From ZLKRG46 sp032117915 (GTDB lineage: Bacteria > Bacteroidota > Ignavibacteria > Kapaibacteriales > Kapaibacteriaceae): a stretch of 8,994 bases of DNA. Both the position numbers and the translations under genes were made by a program. Positions 1 through 6,885 of the stretch are shown in pieces. The stretch is taken from NCBI GenBank assembly GCA_032117915.1, contig JAULYI010000010.1, positions 1-8,994 on the forward strand. Direction: 5' to 3'. Position 1 is the first letter of the stretch, and every line of letters begins with the position of its first letter. The notes beneath the pieces were generated by a model. It made no database searches, was not told the origin of the DNA, and saw only the letters and a program-made list of their open reading frames with translations.

Positions 1-567
1 GTCATGAACGGCTCACACGAGGTCGTGATCGTCAACCTGGAAACACGCAGCATCACAAGCCGCATCAGCACAGGCACCAGCGGATACGATGGACCCCGCG
101 AGGCCGCCATTCACGGCGGACGTCTTTTTGTAACAACGTTTACGGGCAACGTCCTCGTCATCGACGTTACCTCGGCAAGCATCGTTGGTCGTATCAGCAT
201 CGACGCTAAGCCCGAGGCACTCGCCGTCATCAACGACAAGCTATGGGTTACCCGCACATACGTTGCAGGCGGCTATGCAGCCGAACGTAACGTCAACATC
301 TATCAGCTGGACGACGCCACGAGTGTCGCTACCACCATGGTACAAGAGCGTGCTTCGCGCGCCATTCTCACCACATCGGACGCCATCGCCGTACCGGAGT
401 TTACCATCTCTGATGGCGTTATCCGCATCACTGATGTCTCGGGGCGCCCACACAACGTTGTCATCCGTGACGCTGCCACTTCTACGCTTGACATCGCCCA
501 TCTACCGACCGGCACATACGTCGTCACCGACGGCAAGGCATCGGTCGTGCTTTGCGTGGGGCGGTGA
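1..567 (+). CDS. Secreted beta-propeller (YVTN-like) protein, 3' part, with probable T9SS sorting domain
   Basis: The frame is open from the first base of the window, so this is probably the C-terminal part of a longer protein whose start lies outside; the ATG at base 4 is most likely internal. Residue numbers count from that ATG. The sequence shows propeller-like units: VVIVNLETRSITSRI near residue 7 and VLVIDVTSASIVGRI near 50 are 43 residues apart, and a third unit (VNIYQLDD) starts near 97. This spacing and pattern fit YVTN/NHL-type blades. From about 131 to the end, the segment with ITDVSGR, LDIAHLPTGTYVV and a final LCVGR resembles the type A sorting domain that directs proteins through the type IX secretion system to the surface or outside of the cell. 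It is somewhat short (about 57 residues) for that family. The ligand and function are unknown. The gene ends in TGA, 36 bases before the next gene on the same strand, so the two could share a transcript. Confidence 0.72.
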   Translation, partial: VMNGSHEVVIVNLETRSITSRISTGTSGYDGPREAAIHGGRLFVTTFTGNVLVIDVTSASIVGRISIDAKPEALAVINDKLWVTRTYVAGGYAAERNVNIYQLDDATSVATTMVQERASRAILTTSDAIAVPEFTISDGVIRITDVSGRPHNVVIRDAATSTLDIAHLPTGTYVVTDGKASVVLCVGR

Positions 568-603
568 GGCCCGCACATCCCGAAGCCGTGGTATTTTTAC
601 CGC

Positions 604-3600
604 ATGACACGTTACCTGTTTACCTTGTGTGCCCTTGCACTGACCGTGCAAGCACAGATGATGCCTACGCCTCCGGCGGCGGAACTTGAGCAAGCGTTTC
701 GGACGCTGCATTATCGGAGTATCGGACCGTATCGCGGCGGACGATCGCTGGCTGTGGCAGGCCATGCCGACCTTAAACAGACGTACTATGCCGGGGCTAC
801 CGGTGGCGGCGTGTGGAAGACGGAGAACGCTGGCCGTACATGGTTTGCCGTGTCCGACACAACGTTCAACTCGTCGAGCGTCGGCGCGATTACCATTGCC
901 CCCTCCGATCCCAATGTAGTGTATGTGGGAATGGGCGAGACCGATATCCGAGGAAACATCTCGGTCGGTGATGGAATGTATCGAACCACCGATGCCGGCC
1001 GCACGTGGAAGCACATTGGTCTGCGCGAAGCCCGCATGATCGCCGATATCGTCGTGCATCCCGATAACGCCGATGAGGCATGGGTGTCGTCGATGGGACA
1101 CGTGTTTGGTCCGAACCCCGACCGCGGGATCTACAAGACCACGGACGGCGGTACAACGTGGCGACGCGTGCTGTACCGAAACGATAGTACGGGCGGCCTG
1201 ACGCTGAAGATGGACCCGAATAATCCGCGCGTGCTGTTCGCCTCGCTCTGGCAGGCACACCGCACACCATGGAGCATGAGCTCAGGCGGCTCGGAAAGCG
1301 GACTGTTCAAGAGCACTGACGGCGGCGAGACGTGGAAGGAGATCTCGACGAATCCCGGTCTGCCACGCGGTCTGCTCGGCAAGATCTGCGTGGATGTGTC
1401 CCGCGCCCAGCGCAACCTGGTCTGGGCAATGGTCGAGAACAAGGCAGGCGGCGGTCTGTTCAGGAGCGATGATGCAGGTGCAACGTGGCGACGCGTGAAT
1501 GATGATCCGGATATCAGAACTCGACCGTGGTACTTCAATCACGTCTATGCCGATCCCAAGGATGCTAACAAGGTGTACGTTCTGAATGTCGGCATGTTCC
1601 GCAGCGACAATGGCGGCGCAACGTGGAACGGCATCGGCACCGGACACGGCGACCACCACGACATGTGGATCGACCCCACCGATCCGCAGCGGTTTATCGT
1701 GGCCGATGACGGCGGCTTCGAGGTCACCGAAAACGGCGGCCGCACGTTCTCGAAGCTCGATCTGCCGACGTGTCAGTTCTACCACGTTTCCGTCGATACA
1801 GCCTTTCCCTACCGTCTGTACGGCGCCCAGCAGGACAACACCACGCTTTCCGTGGCATCACGCACCACAGGCTGGAGCATCGGCGAACAGGACTGGTGGC
1901 GCGTAGCAGGCTTCGAAAGTGGTCACGTCGTGGCGAAACCCACCGACCCCAACATCACCTACGGCGGCAACTACTCGGGCTATATCGGACGCTACGATAA
2001 ACGCACGGATCAGGAACAGAACATTTCTATCCTGGTTGACAATCCGATCGGCGGCGGTGCACGAGATGTGGCAGATCGCTTTCAGTGGACCTTCCCCATC
2101 GTGATCTCGCCACACGATGCCAACACGATCTATACCACGTCGCAGCATGTGTATCGCACGACGAATGAAGGCATGAGCTGGACGCGCCTGTCGGGCGACC
2201 TTACACGCAATGACACAACGAAGCAGGGACCGTCAGGCGGTCCCATCACCAAGGACAATACGGGTGTTGAAACGTACTGTACGATCTTCGCCTTCGACGA
2301 ATCGCCGCTGCGCAAGGGCGTGCTTTGGGCCGGCAGCGACGATGGTCTGATCCACGTCAGCACCGACAACGGCACCACATGGACCAACGTCACCCCGGCC
2401 GATCTCGCTCCGTGGTCGCGCATCAGCAGCGTTGCCACCTCGCCCCATGATGCCGCCACCTGCTACGTAACCGTAAACCGCTACCAGATGGATGACCTGT
2501 CACCCATCATATATCGCACCACAGACTACGGCAAGACGTGGACGAAGATCGTGAAGGGCATTCCCACTGGCTCATTTGCACGCATCGTCCGCGAAGATCC
2601 TCATCGCAAAGGGCTGCTCTATGCCGGCACCGAAACAGGCGTGTTTGTGTCCTTTGATCAGGGGGCACAGTGGAGCCGCCTGCGGCGCGATCTGCCCACG
2701 ACGCCCGTGCACGACCTTGTGATTCACCCTCGCGAGAAAGACCTGGTGGTGGGAACGCATGGCCGCGGCTTCTACATTCTGGACGACCTAACACCGCTGC
2801 ATCAGTATACCGATGCCGTACGTTCTGCCGCCATACACCTGTATGCACCGCGCCACACCTACCGCATGGAAGGCGGCTCGTGGGCGTCATCAGACATGGA
2901 GGTCGGCGAGAATGCTCCCGGCGGCGTACTCGTGCATTACCACTTAAGGGACACAACGTCGGACGAACTTCGCCTGACGTTCTATGGTCCGAGCGGCGAC
3001 AGCATCATCTCGTATTCGTCAGCCATGAATCCGAAGGGAGAACCGTATCCCAACGACACGACGTACTTCAAAGACTCACTGCATAGTCCGTCACCCGTCA
3101 CCCGTCGCAAAGGCCTAAACAGGTTTACCTGGAACATGACGTATCCTGGGTCGACCGACGTGCCGGGTCAGGTACTGTGGGCCGGAACCACGCAAGGTCC
3201 CAAGGCCGTGCCGGGTACTTACAAGGTGGTGCTGCAACTGGGCAACGTCAAGCAGGAGCATACCTTCGATATCCGCAAGGACCCGCGCATCGCGTCGTCC
3301 GTTGCCGACATGCAGGCACAGTTCGATATGCATACGCGGCTGAACACGATGCTGACGACGGTTCATGACGATGTGCTACGGGTGCGCGAGCTACGCACGG
3401 AGATCGCTCAGGCAAAGACGCGTCTGCGCGACGCCGACAGCGTGCTACGCAAGCAAGTTGATTCGCTTGCCAAGCAGGCACTCGATACGCTGCAGTCAAT
3501 CGAAGACGAGTGCATCCAGCATCGCATCAAGGCCTTCCAGGACGCGCTGAACTATCCTGTAAAGCTGAACAATAAGATCGCAGCCCTGATCGGCGTGATC

Positions 3601-3777
3601 GCGTCTGCCGACACACGTCCGACGCAGCAGGCGGTGGACTTCGAGAAGGAACTGCAACGCCGCACCGATGTGCAGCACGCGCGCCTTGCGCGCGTCGAGT
3701 CCGAGGCAGTAGCGGCGATCAACACGGCCATTGCTACGGCCGGCGCTCCGGTGATACTACCGCGGAAACAGAAGTAA
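604..3777 (+). CDS. Exported sortilin/VPS10-like Asp-box propeller protein
   Basis: This is a 1057-residue protein of the large family of exported sortilin-like proteins, often labelled glycosyl hydrolase or BNR-repeat protein; no enzyme activity can be assigned from sequence. Residues 1-17 look like a Sec signal peptide (MTRYLFTLCALALTVQA, cleavage probably before Gln18). The family's typical opening follows: SIGPYRGGR (39-47) and GATGGGVWKT (64-73). I count eleven Asp-box motifs of the form S/T-x-D-x-G-x-T-W, at about 72-80, 127-135, 178-186, 236-244, 287-295, 333-341, 374-382, 518-526, 585-593, 638-646 and 682-690. The gap at 383-517 probably holds degenerate blades, giving two propellers. 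A beta-rich region (about 745-890) contains PGTYKVVLQLG. It is followed by a charged, helix-prone, coiled-coil-like tail (about 895-1040) ending in ILPRKQK. No T9SS sorting domain is seen at the end, so export to the periplasm or outer surface is likely. The ATG at 604 is chosen because the signal peptide starts there; no Shine-Dalgarno site precedes it. Length is normal for the family. Confidence 0.88.
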   Translation: MTRYLFTLCALALTVQAQMMPTPPAAELEQAFRTLHYRSIGPYRGGRSLAVAGHADLKQTYYAGATGGGVWKTENAGRTWFAVSDTTFNSSSVGAITIAPSDPNVVYVGMGETDIRGNISVGDGMYRTTDAGRTWKHIGLREARMIADIVVHPDNADEAWVSSMGHVFGPNPDRGIYKTTDGGTTWRRVLYRNDSTGGLTLKMDPNNPRVLFASLWQAHRTPWSMSSGGSESGLFKSTDGGETWKEISTNPGLPRGLLGKICVDVSRAQRNLVWAMVENKAGGGLFRSDDAGATWRRVNDDPDIRTRPWYFNHVYADPKDANKVYVLNVGMFRSDNGGATWNGIGTGHGDHHDMWIDPTDPQRFIVADDGGFEVTENGGRTFSKLDLPTCQFYHVSVDTAFPYRLYGAQQDNTTLSVASRTTGWSIGEQDWWRVAGFESGHVVAKPTDPNITYGGNYSGYIGRYDKRTDQEQNISILVDNPIGGGARDVADRFQWTFPIVISPHDANTIYTTSQHVYRTTNEGMSWTRLSGDLTRNDTTKQGPSGGPITKDNTGVETYCTIFAFDESPLRKGVLWAGSDDGLIHVSTDNGTTWTNVTPADLAPWSRISSVATSPHDAATCYVTVNRYQMDDLSPIIYRTTDYGKTWTKIVKGIPTGSFARIVREDPHRKGLLYAGTETGVFVSFDQGAQWSRLRRDLPTTPVHDLVIHPREKDLVVGTHGRGFYILDDLTPLHQYTDAVRSAAIHLYAPRHTYRMEGGSWASSDMEVGENAPGGVLVHYHLRDTTSDELRLTFYGPSGDSIISYSSAMNPKGEPYPNDTTYFKDSLHSPSPVTRRKGLNRFTWNMTYPGSTDVPGQVLWAGTTQGPKAVPGTYKVVLQLGNVKQEHTFDIRKDPRIASSVADMQAQFDMHTRLNTMLTTVHDDVLRVRELRTEIAQAKTRLRDADSVLRKQVDSLAKQALDTLQSIEDECIQHRIKAFQDALNYPVKLNNKIAALIGVIASADTRPTQQAVDFEKELQRRTDVQHARLARVESEAVAAINTAIATAGAPVILPRKQK

Positions 3778-3783
3778 GAACGC

Positions 3784-5073
3784 TTAGTACAGCGCGGCGA
3801 TGCGCTGACGGATCAGGTCGAGCCCAGGGTTGCCAACACTACCAAGGTGTTGCGCGGCCGTGGGCTCTGCCGTTTGGCGCGGCTCATACGTGCCGTCGGC
3901 GATCTGCTGCCCTACCACTCGATAGGCATCGCGGAAGGGCATGCCCTGCATCACCAGGTCGTTCACACGGTCTACACTGTCGATGTACAGATAGCGCAGA
4001 TCATCCATGATGCTGACATTGGGCACAATGTGCGGCACTACGTGTTGGGTAACACCGACACACAGCGCCACTTCATCGATGGCCGGTATGATGCGGTCCT
4101 TCACAAACTGCAGGTCACGATGATAGCCGCTGGGTAGATTCCCAAGGACGTACTGGATCTCGGCTGGCAATGCCTGCAAGCGGTTGCACCGTGCGCGCAA
4201 CACTTCGAAGACGTCGGGATTCTTCTTGTGCGGCATGATGCTCGAGCCCGTTGTGAATTCCGTGGGCAGCGCGATGAAGCCGAAGTTTTGGCTGTTGTAG
4301 AGCACGACGTCCTGCGCGAAGCGCGCCAGCGTCGAAGCTACCTGGGCGATTGCCACAGCTGCGAGCTTCTCCGTACGACCCCGCGACATCTGGGCAAATG
4401 TGCTCGTGATGTGCATGCGGTCGAAATTCAACGCAACGGTCGTCGCCTGCCGGTCCAACGGGAAGCCTGAGCCATACCCTGCGGCCGATCCCAACGGATT
4501 GGCATTCGCAGCGTGGATGGCCATGTCGAGTACGGCAACGTCCTCGACAAGTGCTTCGGCGTAGCCGCCAAGCCATAATCCGAAACTCGACGGCATGGCC
4601 ACCTGGTAATGCGTGTAGCCGGGCAGTGGAACGTCCTTGTACCGCTCGGCAGCGTCGAGCAGACACGTGGCCATGTCGATCACGCTCCGCCTGACCGTGC
4701 GCAGCTCGTGGCGGAGCCACAGCTTTAGATCGACCAGCACCTGATCGTTCCGGGACCGCCCCGTGTGGATGCGCTTGCCGATGTCGCCCAGACGCTCGAC
4801 AAGCCAGGCTTCGACCTGCGAGTGTACGTCTTCGACACCTTCGTCAATGGTGAATCCGTCACGGTCGATCTGCGCAAGCAGGTCGCTCAGCGCAGCCACG
4901 ATCTGTGCACCGTCGTGAGCCGTGAGCAGTCCTACGGAGACCAGCATGTCTGCATGGGCAATGCTTCCAACGACGTCCCAGCGGGCCAGGCGCACGTCCA
5001 TGTCGCGGTCTGCACCAACCGTAAACTGCTCCATCAAGGCGTCGATCGGCGCCCCTTTATCCCAAAGCTTCAT
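3784..5073 (-). CDS. argH: Argininosuccinate lyase
   Basis: This enzyme catalyses the last step of arginine synthesis, splitting argininosuccinate into arginine and fumarate in the cytoplasm; the family is a homotetramer. The 429-residue length is close to the usual 450-460. Family signatures are clear: TGRSRNDQV at 104-112, YTHYQ at 153-157 (His155 in the usual YTHxQ position), and the fumarase/aspartase signature GSSIMPHKKNP at 276-286, with Ser278 in the catalytic serine position. The start is the ATG at 5073, preceded by a good Shine-Dalgarno site (AGGAG, six bases upstream) that lies inside the end of argE; the two genes overlap by 17 bases. It is the last gene of the arg operon and ends with TAA, six bases from the end of the convergent sortilin-like gene. 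Nothing is missing from the active-site motifs. The only mild variation is Tyr156 where many homologues have Leu. Confidence 0.97.
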   Translation of the reverse strand: MKLWDKGAPIDALMEQFTVGADRDMDVRLARWDVVGSIAHADMLVSVGLLTAHDGAQIVAALSDLLAQIDRDGFTIDEGVEDVHSQVEAWLVERLGDIGKRIHTGRSRNDQVLVDLKLWLRHELRTVRRSVIDMATCLLDAAERYKDVPLPGYTHYQVAMPSSFGLWLGGYAEALVEDVAVLDMAIHAANANPLGSAAGYGSGFPLDRQATTVALNFDRMHITSTFAQMSRGRTEKLAAVAIAQVASTLARFAQDVVLYNSQNFGFIALPTEFTTGSSIMPHKKNPDVFEVLRARCNRLQALPAEIQYVLGNLPSGYHRDLQFVKDRIIPAIDEVALCVGVTQHVVPHIVPNVSIMDDLRYLYIDSVDRVNDLVMQGMPFRDAYRVVGQQIADGTYEPRQTAEPTAAQHLGSVGNPGLDLIRQRIAALY

Positions 5074-6136
5074 GACCTACTCCTAAAAAGCGTTCAGCAA
5101 GGGCTATCATCGTGCCAATGCCGGACTCTAACTCCTGCAGCGTGATGTATTCGTCCGGTGTATGCGACCGCGCACTGTTGCCCGGGCCGATCTTGACTGA
5201 GTGAATGTGGTCGGGCAGTAGCGACTGATCGGACATGGTCGGACTGCCATAGCACTCCATACCCATGGATGCGGCGACCTGCACCAAGGGGTGGTCAAGC
5301 GGTGTTGAGGATGGTCGCAGACGCATGCTTCGGGGCGTGACGGTCGATCGGACGTGCTGACGGATAATGTCGACGACCTCTTCGTTTGTGTAGGCGTCGG
5401 TCACGCGCACATCTACAACAAGGGAGCACCGGTCCGGTACCACGTTATGCTGCGAGCCCGCTTCGATCTGCGTAACGGTCATCGACACAGGGCCAAGGAC
5501 GCTGCTCACGCGGTCAAAGGCATACGTCCGAAACCACTCGATATCCTGCATCGCCATATAGATGGCATTGATGCCTTCGTTGCGGGCGGCATGTCCGGTA
5601 CGGCCTTCGGCAACCACGTCCAGCACGATCAGGCCCCGTTCGGCAACGGCCATCTGCATCCGTGTAGGCTCGCCTACCATTGCCAGGGTTACGGAATCCA
5701 GAACGCCTTCGCGTGCCAACATCGCCATGCCGTCCTGTCCGCTAACCTCTTCCTCGGCCGTGGCCGCAAACATGACGTTGTACGGCAGCTGCTCGTACTG
5801 CGTAAGGTGCATGTACGTTGCCAGCATGGCCATCAGCGGTCCGCCGGCATCGTTGCTGCCCAGACCATAGAGCACGCCATCAACGATCTCGGCGCCAAGC
5901 GGGTCGCGCGTCCATCCCTGCCCCGCCCGCACCGTATCATGGTGCGAGTTCAACAAGAGCCAGGGGGCGTTTGCACCGCCGGCATGGTGGCGGACAACAA
6001 TGTTGTTGCCCAAGCGTTCAACGGCGTGACCACGCTCGCTGATAAACCTGCTGAGTATCTCTGCCGTGGCAGACTCTTCGCGCGATAGCGACGGTGTGCG
6101 AATGAGCTCGCGGAGCAGTGCAACGTAGTCATTCAT
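5057..6136 (-). CDS. argE: ArgE-type M20 deacylase (N-acylcitrulline/N-acylornithine)
   Basis: This is a 359-residue M20-family zinc amidohydrolase. Because the operon contains an ArgF'-type transcarbamylase, the likely substrate is N-acetyl- or N-succinyl-citrulline, which would be deacylated to citrulline; this is inferred from context. The metal site is complete: His65 and Asp67 in SHHDTV, bridging Asp96 in GSNDAGGP, catalytic Glu129 and ligand Glu130 in ATAEEEVSGQDG, Glu156 in VGEPTR and His325 in RSHTPDEY. The lid/dimerisation domain lies at about 165-275, with the GRTGHAARNEGINAI segment (178-192) supplying His182. The start ATG at 6136 overlaps the argB stop as ATGA; a GGAGGG lies 11 bases upstream, rather far for a Shine-Dalgarno site. 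DapE (succinyl-diaminopimelate desuccinylase) is the main alternative in this superfamily, but its place between argB and argH argues for the arginine role. Confidence 0.88.
   Translation of the reverse strand: MNDYVALLRELIRTPSLSREESATAEILSRFISERGHAVERLGNNIVVRHHAGGANAPWLLLNSHHDTVRAGQGWTRDPLGAEIVDGVLYGLGSNDAGGPLMAMLATYMHLTQYEQLPYNVMFAATAEEEVSGQDGMAMLAREGVLDSVTLAMVGEPTRMQMAVAERGLIVLDVVAEGRTGHAARNEGINAIYMAMQDIEWFRTYAFDRVSSVLGPVSMTVTQIEAGSQHNVVPDRCSLVVDVRVTDAYTNEEVVDIIRQHVRSTVTPRSMRLRPSSTPLDHPLVQVAASMGMECYGSPTMSDQSLLPDHIHSVKIGPGNSARSHTPDEYITLQELESGIGTMIALAERFLGVGHEALG
5080..5084 (-). promoter_or_regulatory. Ribosome binding site of argH, inside argE
   Basis: Reading the minus strand, AGGAG is followed by six bases and the argH ATG at 5073. 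The site lies within the last codons of argE, so ribosomes finishing argE pass over it. It supports the chosen argH start and suggests that argH can be translated partly independently of re-initiation. Confidence 0.7.
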
Positions 6137-6885
6137 ACGATCTGCGTCCCTCCGTCAAGGTCATCCCACCGCGTGATCCGAACCCGTGCAACACCACGCT
6201 CGGCAGCAGCAAAGGCGTTCTCGAGCTTGGGCAGCATACCAGCCGTGATCACACCCTGCGCAACACCGTCCTGCGCATCAGCACGTGACAACTGCGGAAA
6301 GGCTGACGATGCATTATTGACGTCGCGCAGCACTCCCGCATGCTCAAAGATGTAGCTGAGTTCTGTCTCGGCAGTCGCCGAGAGCGCAACGGCGATCTCA
6401 CGCGCGATGGTATCGGCATTGGTATTCAGCAACGTTCCCGCACCGTCATGTGTCAGCGGAGCGCAGACGACCGTGTAGCCGGCTTCGGTCAGCATTGTAA
6501 GCAAGGTGATATTCACGGTGTCGACATCACCAACAAAGCCATAGTCACGCTCGGCATGCACGCGGCGGTGCGCCAGCATCAAGTTGCCGTCGGCACCGGT
6601 AAGACCAATGGCATTCACACCACGGGCCTGCAGTTCGGCAACAAGGGTCTTGTTGATCAGACCACCATAGACCATCGTGACGATGCGCAGGGTTTCGGCA
6701 TCGGTGATGCGACGTCCGTCAACCATGGTCTGCGGAACGTTCAATCGCTCGGCCAGCTCTGTAGCCAGTTTGCCTCCACCGTGCACCAGCACCGTCGGCA
6801 GCCCGCTCGTAGCGATGGCATCCAGCACGGCGGCCCGACGCTCAACCGAGTCCACGACGTTGCCACCGATCTTGATCACTCTCAT
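6133..6885 (-). CDS. argB: N-acetylglutamate (or N-succinylglutamate) kinase
   Basis: This enzyme phosphorylates the gamma-carboxyl of an N-acylated glutamate with ATP, the second step of arginine synthesis, in the cytoplasm. It is a 250-residue amino-acid-kinase-fold protein, near the length of the E. coli enzyme (about 258). Motifs seen are KIGGNVV at 5-11 with phosphate-binding Lys5, VHGGGK at 34-39, DGRRITD at 56-62 (acyl-glutamate binding), NTNADTIAREIA at 154-165 with Asp158 in the catalytic-organising position, and GMLPKLENA at 216-224 with Lys220. The start is ATG at 6885, not the longer frame opening at 6969: family members begin directly at this MxVIKIGG segment, and the ATG overlaps the argF' stop as ATGA. 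It lacks the N-terminal helix found in arginine-inhibited hexameric NAGKs, so it may not be feedback-inhibited by arginine in the classical way (inference). Whether the acyl group is acetyl or succinyl cannot be read from this gene alone. Confidence 0.94.
   Translation of the reverse strand: MRVIKIGGNVVDSVERRAAVLDAIATSGLPTVLVHGGGKLATELAERLNVPQTMVDGRRITDAETLRIVTMVYGGLINKTLVAELQARGVNAIGLTGADGNLMLAHRRVHAERDYGFVGDVDTVNITLLTMLTEAGYTVVCAPLTHDGAGTLLNTNADTIAREIAVALSATAETELSYIFEHAGVLRDVNNASSAFPQLSRADAQDGVAQGVITAGMLPKLENAFAAAERGVARVRITRWDDLDGGTQIV

Noticed and set aside
556..576. GTGGGGC/GCCCGCAC hairpin at the end of the first gene as a terminator
   Set aside because: The stem has a bulge and spans the stop codon; the nearest T-run (594-598) is 17 bases further on, too far for intrinsic termination.
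502..1260. Long antisense open frame of 252 codons opposite the sortilin-like gene
   Set aside because: It is rich in Arg, His and Cys with no recognisable family, overlaps two well-supported genes, and is typical of GC-rich shadow frames.
3790..3807. Inverted repeat as an intrinsic terminator
   Set aside because: The stem is only six pairs, lies within argH coding sequence and is not followed by a T-run on either strand.
5354..6088. Antisense open frame of 244 codons inside argE
   Set aside because: It lies fully opposite a gene with complete catalytic motifs, has unusual composition and no recognisable domain.
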